DNA from: an uncultured Prevotellaceae bacterium
GTDB lineage: Bacteria > Bacteroidota > Bacteroidia > Bacteroidales > Bacteroidaceae
Length of the DNA: 40,675 bases
Assembly (NCBI GenBank): GCA_946625675.1
Contig: CAMOTI010000114.1
Coordinates: 1 to 40,675, forward strand
Direction of reading: 5' to 3'
The position numbers and the translations under genes were made by a program. Positions 15,944 to 25,210 of the stretch are shown here, one piece after another. The notes under the pieces were generated by a model that saw only the letters and a list, made by a program, of their open reading frames with translations, ran no database searches and was not told the DNA's origin. The stretch's first letter is position 1, and each line of letters opens with the position of its first letter.

Positions 15944-17083
15944 ATGCTTGACAAAAATACCAAAATTTATGTAGCAGGCCACCACGGACTCGTAGGCTCT
16001 GCTATCTGGAACAACCTCAAAAGCCGTGGATACAACAACCTGATTGGACGCAGCCACAGGGAGCTGGACCTGCTCGATCCTGTTGCCGTTAAGAAGTTTT
16101 TCGACGAGGAGCAGCCCGAGGCAGTCGTTCTCGCTGCAGCTCATGTAGGCGGCATCATGGCCAACCTTCGCTACCGCGCCGACTTCATATACCAGAACCT
16201 ACAAATCCAGCAGAACGTCATCGGAGAGAGCTGGAAGCATGGGGTGAAGAAACTGCTCTTCCTCGGCTCCACATGCATCTATCCGCGCGACACTGCACAG
16301 CCCATGCCGGAGGACTGCCTCCTCACATCGCCGCTCGAGTACACCAATGAGCCTTATGCCATCGCGAAAATCGCAGGACTCAAGATGTGCGAGAGCTTCA
16401 ACCTCCAGTATGGCACCAACTATATCGCCGTCATGCCTACCAACCTCTATGGGCCGAACGACAACTTCCACCTCGAGAACTCCCATGTGCTGCCGGCTAT
16501 GATTCGCAAGGTCTATCTTGCTAAATGTCTCAACGAGAACGACTGGGACGCCGTTCGCAAGGACATAGGCCTCCGACCAGTCAGCATGCCTAAGAACGGT
16601 GAGAAAGTGGTGGTCAACGCTGACTCTGCTGAAAGCGACATCGTCGAGGTGCTGGCATACTACGGCATCACACGCGAGGCTGTCACCCTCTGGGGAACCG
16701 GCAAGCCTATGCGTGAGTTCCTCTGGAGCGAGGAGATGGCTGACGCGTCTGTGCATGTGCTCCTCAACGTGGACTTCAAGGATACCTACAAGGAAAATAT
16801 CAATGCCGACAATATCAACGAAATCCGCAACTGCCATATCAATGTAGGAACCGGCAAGGAAATTTCCATCCGGCAGGCAGCCGAGAAGATCGTGGCGGAA
16901 ATCGGATTCAAGGGCGAGCTGCGCTGGGACAGCACCAAGCCCGACGGAACCCTCAAGAAGCTCACCGACGTCACAAAGCTCCATTCTCTCGGATGGCACC
17001 ACAAAATCGACATCGACGAGGGCATCCACCGGCTTTACCAGTGGTACCTGCAAGGAATCTGCATCAACCATCAGCAAAGCTGA
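15944..17083 (+). CDS. fcl: GDP-L-fucose synthase
   Basis: A 379-residue short-chain dehydrogenase/epimerase that converts GDP-4-keto-6-deoxymannose to GDP-L-fucose with NADPH. The nucleotide-binding GHHGLVG (12-18) and the catalytic triad Ser109 (LGSTCIYP), Tyr138 and Lys142 (YAIAK) are present. About 50 extra residues (about 192-242) relative to the 320-residue E. coli type form an insertion also common in Bacteroidota. GDP-fucose feeds fucosylated capsule, O-antigen or surface glycoprotein. The partner dehydratase gene (gmd) is not in the window. Confidence 0.93.
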   Translation: MLDKNTKIYVAGHHGLVGSAIWNNLKSRGYNNLIGRSHRELDLLDPVAVKKFFDEEQPEAVVLAAAHVGGIMANLRYRADFIYQNLQIQQNVIGESWKHGVKKLLFLGSTCIYPRDTAQPMPEDCLLTSPLEYTNEPYAIAKIAGLKMCESFNLQYGTNYIAVMPTNLYGPNDNFHLENSHVLPAMIRKVYLAKCLNENDWDAVRKDIGLRPVSMPKNGEKVVVNADSAESDIVEVLAYYGITREAVTLWGTGKPMREFLWSEEMADASVHVLLNVDFKDTYKENINADNINEIRNCHINVGTGKEISIRQAAEKIVAEIGFKGELRWDSTKPDGTLKKLTDVTKLHSLGWHHKIDIDEGIHRLYQWYLQGICINHQQS

Positions 17084-17087
17084 TTAC

Positions 17088-17147
17088 ACTCTCAAATCTC
17101 AACTAAAAAGAGTAACTTCACTCTCAACTCTAACCACTCAACTGATA
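17088..17147. repeat. Heptad repeats before kdsA
   Basis: Seven-bp units of the ACTCTMA type occur at 17088-17108 (three units) and 17120-17147 (four units), the latter ending 2 nt before the ATG of kdsA. Confidence 0.85.
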
Positions 17148-17149
17148 AT

Positions 17150-17899
17150 ATGATTTTCATAGCAGGACCATGTGTGATTGAGTCTTCCCAACTGCTTGAC
17201 TGTGTAGCGGAAGAACTCGTGAGACTGAACAAGAGACTGGGTGTCGAGATCATCTTCAAGGCCTCCTTCGACAAGGCTAACCGAACGTCAATACGCTCTT
17301 TCCGTGGACCGGGTATGGAGCGGGGTCTGCAGATGCTGCAGGACGTGAAGGACAAGTATGGACTACGTATCCTGACCGACATCCATGAGTCCTGGCAAGC
17401 GGAACCCGTGGCAAAGGTGGCTGACATACTCCAGATTCCGGCTTTTCTCTGCCGCCAGACCGACTTGCTCGTGGCGGCGGCGAAGACGGGCAAGACCGTC
17501 AACATCAAGAAGGCGCAGTTCCTCTCCGGACTCGACATGGAATATCCCGTGCAGAAAGTGCGCGATGCGGGTAACGACAACGTGTGGCTCACCGAGCGTG
17601 GCAATATCTATGGCTACAACAACCTGGTGGTGGACTTCCGGAACATCCCCGACATGGCGCGCTTCACCGACACCGTCATCATGGACTGCACTCACTCTGT
17701 GCAACGGCCGGGGGCGGCTGGGGGAAAGACGGGTGGAAACCGTGAGTTCATCCCAGCCATGGCGCTCGCTGCCAAAGCCTTCGGGGCAAACGGATTCTTC
17801 TTCGAGACTCACCCAGACCCGGACAACGCACTCAGCGACGGACCCAACATGATTCCTCTCACTCAGCTGGGAGACGTCATCAAGTCATTACTTGATTAA
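17150..17899 (+). CDS. kdsA: 3-deoxy-8-phosphooctulonate (KDO-8-P) synthase, metal-type
   Basis: A 249-residue enzyme that joins phosphoenolpyruvate and arabinose 5-phosphate to make KDO-8-phosphate for the lipid A inner core. Family motifs KASFDKANRTS (37-47), NIKKAQFLSG and DCTHSVQRPG are intact. The Cys8 of AGPC, with His182, Glu219 and Asp230, indicates the metal-dependent class (E. coli KdsA has Asn at the first site). It is shorter at the N-terminus than E. coli KdsA (284). It follows fcl by 66 nt and is probably co-transcribed with it. Confidence 0.93.
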   Translation: MIFIAGPCVIESSQLLDCVAEELVRLNKRLGVEIIFKASFDKANRTSIRSFRGPGMERGLQMLQDVKDKYGLRILTDIHESWQAEPVAKVADILQIPAFLCRQTDLLVAAAKTGKTVNIKKAQFLSGLDMEYPVQKVRDAGNDNVWLTERGNIYGYNNLVVDFRNIPDMARFTDTVIMDCTHSVQRPGAAGGKTGGNREFIPAMALAAKAFGANGFFFETHPDPDNALSDGPNMIPLTQLGDVIKSLLD

Positions 17900-17908
17900 A
17901 ACATATAG

Positions 17909-17938
17909 AAAAAGGGCCACAAGGCCCTTTTATTTTTT
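17909..17938. terminator. Rho-independent terminator after kdsA
   Basis: AAAAAGGGCC-ACAA-GGCCCTTTT followed by ATTTTTT. It is convergent with the M50 gene and may serve both strands. Confidence 0.9.
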
Positions 17939-17970
17939 CTCGCAACATCCCACATTAAACTTTCAACCAA

Positions 17971-18822
17971 TCAATGTATCATCGGCAATATCCAGAACAC
18001 AAGGATGAAGATGATGCTGCCCACGATGTAAGCACCTCGTTTGAATCCTTCGCTCGGCTCCTTGCCCGTGATCATCTCGTACACCTCGAACGTGGCCTGT
18101 CCGCCATCGAGTGGGGGAATGGGGAGGATGTTGATCAGGGCAAGCACGCACGACAGGTCGGCGATGTACTTCACCAGCGGATGTGCCTCTGCTGTGGTCC
18201 AGAACGAGAGGATGATGTCGTAGTTGTCCGTGGATATGACGGGCTCAAAGAGATGGATGCCCAGCATCGACAGGATGTTGGACAAGGTGTTGCCCACAGT
18301 GAAGCAGATGAACTCCATCGTGGCGCTCAGCGACTGCCAGAAGCCGGATGAGCTGCCCGCGTCGCTCACAAGCACGAAGACGAGATAAATCAGGAATGCC
18401 GTAAGCAGATTGAACAGCACGCCGGCTATGGAGATCAGAAAACGTTTCCATGCCGGTTTTGTGTTGTAATACAGGTCGCTGCCTGCCGACGGGCTCTGCC
18501 CGTTCAGCTTCAGGTATGTGTCGTAGTCCATCGTGTGACGCTGGCCGTACTGGTCGGTGAACTGCACACCCGTCGGGCGGTTCTCAAACGAGGTGTAGCC
18601 GCCGAAGGGCAGCCAGCCGATGGCATAAGTGGTGTCGCGCCAGGAGGTCTTTCCCCTCAGCTGTTGGGGAGGCGAAGGCTTGAACGAATAGAATGGGAAA
18701 AAGAAAATCTGCATCTTCTTCACTCGAACGCCCATCCATCGGGCCATAAAATAATGTCCGAATTCGTGGATTGTCACCACAATCGCCAACACGAAAATAT
18801 ATAATAGCTCACCCATGTTCAT
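17971..18822 (-). CDS. M50-family intramembrane zinc protease (RseP-like, no PDZ)
   Basis: A 283-residue membrane protein. HEFGH (His19, Glu20, His23) in the first helix and PLDGG in the penultimate helical region give the site-2 protease active site with its third zinc ligand. Four or so further transmembrane segments are evident. The long soluble loop (about 50-125) contains no PDZ domain, unlike RseP. It is likely to cut membrane-bound substrates such as anti-sigma factors (inference). A near-consensus -7 element (TAACTTCG) sits immediately upstream at 18830-18837 on the minus strand. Confidence 0.85.
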   Translation of the reverse strand: MNMGELLYIFVLAIVVTIHEFGHYFMARWMGVRVKKMQIFFFPFYSFKPSPPQQLRGKTSWRDTTYAIGWLPFGGYTSFENRPTGVQFTDQYGQRHTMDYDTYLKLNGQSPSAGSDLYYNTKPAWKRFLISIAGVLFNLLTAFLIYLVFVLVSDAGSSSGFWQSLSATMEFICFTVGNTLSNILSMLGIHLFEPVISTDNYDIILSFWTTAEAHPLVKYIADLSCVLALINILPIPPLDGGQATFEVYEMITGKEPSEGFKRGAYIVGSIIFILVFWILPMIH

Positions 18823-18908
18823 TTTTTTGCGAAGTTACAATTTTTTTACGAAATAATCCATATATTAAAAATGTAATCTTGTTTTTTCCCATATTATTTT
18901 TATTTATC

Positions 18909-18939
18909 TTTGATAATTGGAGATTATTGCGTAAATTTG
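18909..18939 (+). promoter_or_regulatory. Promoter TTTG-N19-TAAATTTG for the BspA-like gene
   Basis: TTTG 18909-18912 and TAAATTTG 18932-18939 are 19 bp apart. The leader would be about 55 nt. Confidence 0.82.
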
Positions 18940-19000
18940 CAAGGTGATTATATCTCTGCTATTTTCTCAAGAATTACAAATCTCATAAAACGAAAAACTT

Positions 19001-21463
19001 ATGAAAATGACTACTAACTTCAGAAAACGCATGGCTGTGTTCTCCCTTTTAGCCATACTTATGATGTTTACAACCTCTGCTAAAGCTGCACAGACAGCAT
19101 ACGCTCTATGGTGTGAGAGCAGTGCCACTCTCTATTTTGTCTATTCATCCACGTCATTCAAGTCCGGACAATCCTATGACGGACAGACTGTCACGCGTGT
19201 GTGGACGGGCAGTGAGGTCACGGGCTCAGCGAGTGTGCCGGCATGGAACATACAAGTGAGAAGCACCGTGAAAAAAGTGGTGTTCGTCCAGGGATTTCAG
19301 GAAGTGAAGCCCACGAGCACGCTCGAATGGTTCTACAGATGCGGAAAGCTGGAGAGTATCCAGGGGTTGCAGTATCTCAACACCTCAAACGTCACCACCA
19401 TGAAGGAGATGTTCAGGGAGTGTACCGCGCTGCAGTTTGTTGACCTTTCGTCTTTCGACACTCAAAAAGTGACAGACATGTCTTATATGTTCTTTGCTTG
19501 CTCAGCTATGCCTGCCATCGATGTCAGCTACATGAACACGTCGAACGTCACCAACATGGACAATATGTTCGGTAACTGCTCCAGTATGGGGTCCATCGAG
19601 TTCTTCAACAGGATGGGGACCAAATTCTATACCCATAAAGTACAGAGGATGTCGTCCATGTTCTATGGATGCAAAAGCCTGCAAAGACTGAACCTCTCTC
19701 TCTTCGATATCAGCAGCGCCACGCATATGGGATCGATGTTTTACGGATGCAGCGCTATCAAGTCGCTCGACCTGAGATATTTCAGTACGGGAAAGGTACA
19801 GGATATGTCAAGTATGTTCGCCAACTGCTCCAATCTTTCGAAAATCATCTGCAACAACACATGGACCTCATCTTCCTCTGAGTCCATGTTCCTTGGCTGC
19901 ACCAAACTGAAAGGAGCCATCGCATACGACCCGCAGAAGCTCACTGTTGCCTATGCCAACCCCAACAACGGCTATTTCTACCGCTACACTGCCTACGGAC
20001 TTTATATCGACGGAATACAGGTCGACACGGAGAACTGCGACAATATCTCATCCTTCGACGGAGTGGATGGCACTGTCACCTTCGACCCTCAGACCAAAAA
20101 ACTTACACTCGACAACGCCAGCATAACGGCAACATATAACTCCTATGCCTTGTCATCCACCATCAGCGGGCTGACCATCGCTGCCAATGGCATGAATGTC
20201 GTCAGAGGCTACACAAACGGAATGCAGCTCTCCTCCAACACCACCATCACATCTGTTGACGGGCAGGACGACCACCTGCAAGTGAATGCCACCAACGGCG
20301 CAGCCATTCATCTCGGAAACGCCACACTCAACGTCAACGGCGGACTGGAACTGACGGCAAGAGGAAACACATACGGCATCTCCGGCTTTTACACCGCTCA
20401 GGGAAGCACAAACTTCGGTGACATCGTCGTCGGAGGAAAAAACACTGTCGTCTACGCCTTCGGGAGCGTGAACGGATGTATCACGCTGGCCAAGAGCCTC
20501 ACGCTCAACGACGGACTCACCATCACGAACCCTGAGAACGCCTCCTTCCTGCTGACTGGAGGAACGGGTAGTGTGTGCGATGCTGGCGGAGCGACGGTGA
20601 AGAACCAGAACGTCATTATCCAGTATGTGGAGCCGGTGGAAGAATACGACCTCTATATCTGCGGCACCCGCGTCACCAGCAAGAACTGCGCTTCACTGCG
20701 CACTTTCATAGACGGCATCCAGCCGATAGGCCAGAAACTGGTGGTGGCAAGATACTCGCCGCAGGACAGAACTCTGTCATTGTCGAACGTGGCCATCAAT
20801 TCGGATACAGAAAACTGCATTGTCTCTTCTATTCAGGGACTGACCATCCTGGTCAACGACAACGTGTCGCTGATGGCATCGGGCGAAGGAAAGAGCGGAC
20901 TGGTGCTCAGGGCCAATACCACGCTTAAAGGTGCTCGTGGCGGTTCTGTGTTCTGGTCCACAGCTAAAGAGGCGGCTGTGTTGCTGAGGGGATTGCTGTC
21001 GGTAGAAAACATCGAACTGAGAGCGACAGGTGGAAATTACGGAATACAAGGCGTGGCTGCCGGTAGGGTTTCCTTGGATTATCAGGGAGCTGTGAGTGCG
21101 TCCAATAAGAACACTGTCATCAAGGCGTACGGTGAGTCAGGAAGCATCTATTCACTGAATGACCTGATTCTGAAAGACGGACTGCAGATCACAAAACCTG
21201 AAAATGCGACATTCTCTGCCTATTCGGTCAGAGTTTCAAGAAGAGTGGTAAGCTCACAGGATGTGGTCATTCAGTACGTGGAACCGACCCAGCTCAAGGA
21301 CGACGTCAACCTCGACGGAAAAGTGGATATCTCCGACATTGTGGCGGTCATCAACACCATCGCTGGCGACACCACCTATGTCAACACCGCTGATGTCAAT
21401 GAGGACCAAAAGACCGACATCTCTGACATCGTCGCCATCATCAACATCATCGCAGAACAATGA
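19001..21463 (+). CDS. BspA-like leucine-rich surface protein with C-terminal dockerin-like module
   Basis: An 820-residue exported protein with a signal peptide (about 1-29). Residues about 105-300 hold repeated DUF285/BspA-type units (SNVTTMKEMFRECTALQFVDLSSF and similar), which in Prevotella and Tannerella relatives bind host proteins and other cells. Two copies of a beta-rich module follow (about 330-540 and 547-760), each opening with YxLYIxG. Residues about 767-820 form a duplicated Ca-binding dockerin-type pair (DVNLDGKVDISDIVAVINTI and ADVNEDQKTDISDIVAIINI). It has no obvious T9SS tail, so how it is anchored is unclear. It is a single gene with its own promoter. Confidence 0.85.
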   Translation: MKMTTNFRKRMAVFSLLAILMMFTTSAKAAQTAYALWCESSATLYFVYSSTSFKSGQSYDGQTVTRVWTGSEVTGSASVPAWNIQVRSTVKKVVFVQGFQEVKPTSTLEWFYRCGKLESIQGLQYLNTSNVTTMKEMFRECTALQFVDLSSFDTQKVTDMSYMFFACSAMPAIDVSYMNTSNVTNMDNMFGNCSSMGSIEFFNRMGTKFYTHKVQRMSSMFYGCKSLQRLNLSLFDISSATHMGSMFYGCSAIKSLDLRYFSTGKVQDMSSMFANCSNLSKIICNNTWTSSSSESMFLGCTKLKGAIAYDPQKLTVAYANPNNGYFYRYTAYGLYIDGIQVDTENCDNISSFDGVDGTVTFDPQTKKLTLDNASITATYNSYALSSTISGLTIAANGMNVVRGYTNGMQLSSNTTITSVDGQDDHLQVNATNGAAIHLGNATLNVNGGLELTARGNTYGISGFYTAQGSTNFGDIVVGGKNTVVYAFGSVNGCITLAKSLTLNDGLTITNPENASFLLTGGTGSVCDAGGATVKNQNVIIQYVEPVEEYDLYICGTRVTSKNCASLRTFIDGIQPIGQKLVVARYSPQDRTLSLSNVAINSDTENCIVSSIQGLTILVNDNVSLMASGEGKSGLVLRANTTLKGARGGSVFWSTAKEAAVLLRGLLSVENIELRATGGNYGIQGVAAGRVSLDYQGAVSASNKNTVIKAYGESGSIYSLNDLILKDGLQITKPENATFSAYSVRVSRRVVSSQDVVIQYVEPTQLKDDVNLDGKVDISDIVAVINTIAGDTTYVNTADVNEDQKTDISDIVAIINIIAEQ

Positions 21464-21485
21464 TAGTTTGATGTATATTAACACG

Positions 21486-21557
21486 ATTTTCGGCTGCGCT
21501 CAACATAGCTCAAGCAAGCTTGGCTCTGTATTCGCTTGCACGAAAATTGAAATTTGA
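21486..21557 (+). repeat. 72-bp dispersed repeat, copy 2
   Basis: Matches the reverse complement of 13611-13682 with 4 mismatches in 72. It contains a short inner palindrome (CAAGC-AA-GCTTG). It is followed directly by heptad repeats. Confidence 0.9.
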
Positions 21558-21575
21558 ATTTTGAGGTTTGAAATT
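21548..21575. repeat. Heptad repeat (TGAAATT type)
   Basis: Four 7-bp units (TGAAATT, TGAATTT, TGAGGTT, TGAAATT) follow the 72-bp element. Confidence 0.8.
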
Positions 21576-21615
21576 TGATGTCTTATCTTTGAGTTTTGAA
21601 CTTTGAGCTGAAAAA

Positions 21616-21660
21616 CAAATAGCGGTGCTGTTTCCGTCAGGAAGTAGCACCGCTTTGTTC
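21616..21660. terminator. Terminator between BspA-like gene and sbcC
   Basis: A 9-bp stem (AGCGGTGCT, 21621-21629, with AGCACCGCT, 21646-21654) encloses a second short hairpin (TTCC/GGAA). The minus-strand exit reads ATTTGTTTTT. It separates two convergent genes and probably works in both directions. Confidence 0.75.
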
Positions 21661-21746
21661 GTGTCAGAAAGGTATGTCCATTCCGTCCTTTCACCCCATA
21701 TTGCTTAGTCCATTCCGCCCATCAATTCTATTCACAAAGTAAATAC

Positions 21747-21767
21747 ACTATTCACTATTCACTTTTC
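21747..21767. repeat. Heptad repeat across the sbcC stop codon
   Basis: Three 7-bp units (ACTATTC, ACTATTC, ACTTTTC) run through the sbcC stop codon (21755-21757) and encode its last residues, KSE, on the minus strand. Confidence 0.8.
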
Positions 21768-24700
21768 ACCACCACATGGCTTCTGCCTTCACCTTTCTTC
21801 TCCACGTAGATTTTCACAGGAATCCGCTCCATCAACTCCTCCCTGTGGGAGATGATGCCCACTCGGCGGTGGCTCTGCCCGGCGATGTCCTGCAGCTTCT
21901 CCAGTGTCGACATCACGCTGTCGAGCGACTTTTCGTCAAGCGTGCCGAAGCCCTCGTCGATAAACAGGATGTTCACGTTCATTCCCTGGGCGTTGAGCGA
22001 CGAGAGGGAGAGCGAGAGGGCCAGCGAGATCATGAAAGTCTCTCCGCCAGAGAGCACTGTCGCACTGCGCACCTGGTTCTTGTTGTAGTGGTCGAGCACG
22101 AGGATGCTCAGCTGCTCGTTGTTCTCGTCGCAGGTCAGCTCATAGCGGTCGGTGATACGCTCCAGGTATTGGTTGGCGATATTCAGCAACGGACGGAGAA
22201 CATAGGTCTGAACGAGGTTGCGGAAACGGTCACCTCCGAAATGTTTGTTCAAAAGGTCCCAACGGGTGAGACGCTCAGTCGCGGCCTCCAACTCGTCCTT
22301 GTATCGGGCGAGATGCTCGCGGTTCTTCTCCTGCTCGCGCAGCTTGGTCTCAGTCTCCGCTAATCGGCCGTCAATAAAACTCCGCTCATTCTCAGCACTG
22401 ACTTTTTTTGCCTCGTATGACGGAAGCAATGCCTCAAAGCCAGACAGACCGTTTTCGTCTTTTTCTGCTAAAGCAGATGAAATGCCGAGTTTATCCACGT
22501 TCACCTTAATCTGCTGGGTGAGGGTAGAGACGGACCCCCTCAGAGATGTCAGCTTGTCTCTCACGCCATTCACCCGCTTTTTCGACGGCTCGTATTGATG
22601 CTCAGACGATTGGATGGAAGTCAGCTCCTCCTCTGTCCTTCCGCTCTCGGCGATTGATTGCATGTAAGCTGACTCGTTATTGCACAGATTTACGAGGCTT
22701 CTGTCGGTGGCAGCTACTGAGTTTGAAAGATCCTGCCATTCTTTCAGTATGTCGTTGCATGGGTATGACTCGGCTGTCTTTGCTTGCGTCCATTCTGGAT
22801 GACTGCCCCCCACCATGTGGCTGACGCCTTCCAGCTGCTCAAGTAGCGTGGCCTGCTTCTGTTCTTCTTGCTGTCCGTTGTCGTAATCCCGCTGTCTCTG
22901 TTGGTAGGCTGCACTGTCCCCGTGGAGGGTAGTCTTGATGGCCATTGGCGCTGACTCCCACTGAGGGTAGAACATCGCAAGGGCAGAGGAAAGAGTTTCC
23001 GATATTCTCGCCTTTTTTTCTTGGCTTTCTTTTATCTGAGCATCCAGGTTGCTGATTTCCTGCTCGTTGTCTCTTACTTTCTGCCCGTTCTCCGTCAGTG
23101 TTCTCTCTGCCTCTTTCAAGACCTTGTCTAAAGGTTTTTTCTCGTCAGACAGACGGCTGACGAGTGCCTGCAGGGCGATGACGGAATCTTGCTGGATTTT
23201 CAGCTGGCTGATTGCAAGGGATGTGGACTCCAGAGAAACGGAAATCTGTGAGGAGAGCGTGTCGTCGTATGTGAGTCCAAGCTTTTCAGCGCTTCCGCGT
23301 AGCATCAGCTCCGTATCCTTGGCTTCCTGCAAAAGACGTTTATGTCCATCCTTGCCATTTTCTCTCTCCTCCAGCTCTGCTGCCAGTTGGTTGCAGGCTT
23401 TTTCTGCCTGCTTCAAGGCGTCAAAAGTTGTGTCGCGCTCTTTGAGTGCAGCTTTTTCACGGGCTTCCATCTGCTCCAGTATGCCGCTTAGATCTGTCAT
23501 GTCAATCTGTGAGGCAATCTGCTGACCACATAGTGGACAGGTCTTGATCCCCTCACGAATAATCTTGGCGCGGAGGCCTACGAGTGCCTTTTCCACGCTT
23601 TCATGCATTGTGGAATATTCCCTGTTCGCCTTGTCGTAAGCTTCGGAAGCAGATTGATAGGTTTTTTCCTTGGCGTCACGGTCTGTTTTCAGCCCTGCTA
23701 ACTTCACCTTGTCACGCTCTATTGCGGCAGCAGTCTCAGCAAGCCGTTTTTTCTCTTCTTGCAGCTTGACGTATCCTTCCAGAAGATGCTCCAGCGTGGT
23801 CTTCTTATTACCCTCGGATTCCACTGCTGAGTTGATGGCCTTTGGATCGTAACCGCTAAGTATCTGCCTCTGCTCATCGATGGCTGTGTCCTTGACTTTT
23901 ACGGCTTTCTCGGCTTCTTCACGCTCTGATTTGGCTTTTTCTGCGGCACGAATCAAAAGTGGGGTTTTCTCCTGCTCTTTTTGGAGCCTGGAGCGCTTGT
24001 CGGCTATGTCGTCAGCCAGTTGCTGGAATTGCCGGAGCTGTTCTTCCAAGGAACCGGACCTCTCGTACAGTTCCTTTCGGGAAGACTGACTCTCAAGCCA
24101 TGCCCTCTGTCTGTTCAGTTCCTCTTTCAGTTCCTGGAGCTGGGTGTGACGAAAGAGAATGTCTGCGGTCAGACGACCGAACCGCATGGCCTGCTCTCTG
24201 GATTTCCTTGACTCATTGTCCTTGTCTTTACGGACTGATGTCAGCTGACGAAGATGACTGCGGACTTCCACCGTACTTTCCCAGTCTCCTGTCAGTTTTT
24301 CCATGAACTTATACCCTTCGCTTTTTTGCTCCTCTTCCAAGCGAAGAATCTCTCCCTGGGTCTTTTCCAGTATGGACTGGTTGCCGATAAGTTGCTGTAG
24401 CTGACTCAGGCGTTCCCCTGCTTCCTGTACGTGGCCTTCGGCAAATGCCTTTTGTTTGAGAAACACATCCCTGTCGCCTTTTTCTATTTCTTCTTCCTCG
24501 GCCTTCATCAGGTGAGCGGCCTCTGTGTCATATTGTGTCTGCTTGGCGTTCCTGTCTTCTTTTGCTTGCTGGCAGATACTGGTGATGGCTTTCCCATAGG
24601 TGGTGAATCGTTCCGTATTGGTCAACTGCTCCAGAATCGCGGTACGCTCTTCTTTTTTACCTTTCAGGAAGGTGGCGAACTGACCCTGTGCCAGCATCGC

Positions 24701-25204
24701 CATACGGCAGAATTGATTGAACGAGAGTCCGATGGCTTGCAGAATCGTCTCTTCGCAGTCCCTGCTTGTCCAGTCTTCCTCCCCTTTCTTCACTTTCCAT
24801 ATAGCTGGACTGTATGTGCGGTTTCTTGTGAATCCTAACGATAGGCGGGCATGGTAGATGAGGCCGTCGTTTCCACGGAACACCACTTCGCTGTAGCAGT
24901 CGTCCTTGTTGGAAATCCCGATACGTGTGTATTGGCGGATGTCGCTGATGGGCACTTCTCCGCCTTCGCCTCCGTTGATTCGGTTGTTTCTCACATTGGC
25001 AACCCCCGTGATTCTCGGTGTCGTTTTATACAGTGCCATGGAGATGCCGTCCAGGATCACTGACTTGCCGGCTCCTGTGTCGCCGCATATCAGAAACAGT
25101 GATGCCGGGTCGCCCGTCACCCCGTCCTTCAAGTCTTTTGTGAAGTCGATATCTGCCTCCATGATGGAAGCGATGTTCCGCAAATGCAATGCTAATATCT
25201 CCAT
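21755..25204 (-). CDS. sbcC: Exonuclease SbcC (SMC-like ATPase subunit of SbcCD)
   Basis: A 1149-residue ATPase of the Rad50/SbcC family. Walker A GDTGAGKS is at 41-48. Long coiled-coil arms flank a zinc hook, CPLC, near residue 553. The ABC signature (SGGETFMISLALSLS) and Walker B (ILFIDEGFGTLD) are near the C-terminus. With SbcD it forms a nuclease that cuts hairpins and blocked DNA ends during repair. The length is normal. It follows sbcD by 6 nt. Its last codons are overlapped by a heptad repeat, which may have changed the C-terminus. Confidence 0.95.
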   Translation of the reverse strand: MEILALHLRNIASIMEADIDFTKDLKDGVTGDPASLFLICGDTGAGKSVILDGISMALYKTTPRITGVANVRNNRINGGEGGEVPISDIRQYTRIGISNKDDCYSEVVFRGNDGLIYHARLSLGFTRNRTYSPAIWKVKKGEEDWTSRDCEETILQAIGLSFNQFCRMAMLAQGQFATFLKGKKEERTAILEQLTNTERFTTYGKAITSICQQAKEDRNAKQTQYDTEAAHLMKAEEEEIEKGDRDVFLKQKAFAEGHVQEAGERLSQLQQLIGNQSILEKTQGEILRLEEEQKSEGYKFMEKLTGDWESTVEVRSHLRQLTSVRKDKDNESRKSREQAMRFGRLTADILFRHTQLQELKEELNRQRAWLESQSSRKELYERSGSLEEQLRQFQQLADDIADKRSRLQKEQEKTPLLIRAAEKAKSEREEAEKAVKVKDTAIDEQRQILSGYDPKAINSAVESEGNKKTTLEHLLEGYVKLQEEKKRLAETAAAIERDKVKLAGLKTDRDAKEKTYQSASEAYDKANREYSTMHESVEKALVGLRAKIIREGIKTCPLCGQQIASQIDMTDLSGILEQMEAREKAALKERDTTFDALKQAEKACNQLAAELEERENGKDGHKRLLQEAKDTELMLRGSAEKLGLTYDDTLSSQISVSLESTSLAISQLKIQQDSVIALQALVSRLSDEKKPLDKVLKEAERTLTENGQKVRDNEQEISNLDAQIKESQEKKARISETLSSALAMFYPQWESAPMAIKTTLHGDSAAYQQRQRDYDNGQQEEQKQATLLEQLEGVSHMVGGSHPEWTQAKTAESYPCNDILKEWQDLSNSVAATDRSLVNLCNNESAYMQSIAESGRTEEELTSIQSSEHQYEPSKKRVNGVRDKLTSLRGSVSTLTQQIKVNVDKLGISSALAEKDENGLSGFEALLPSYEAKKVSAENERSFIDGRLAETETKLREQEKNREHLARYKDELEAATERLTRWDLLNKHFGGDRFRNLVQTYVLRPLLNIANQYLERITDRYELTCDENNEQLSILVLDHYNKNQVRSATVLSGGETFMISLALSLSLSSLNAQGMNVNILFIDEGFGTLDEKSLDSVMSTLEKLQDIAGQSHRRVGIISHREELMERIPVKIYVEKKGEGRSHVVVKSE

Positions 25205-25210
25205 ATATCT

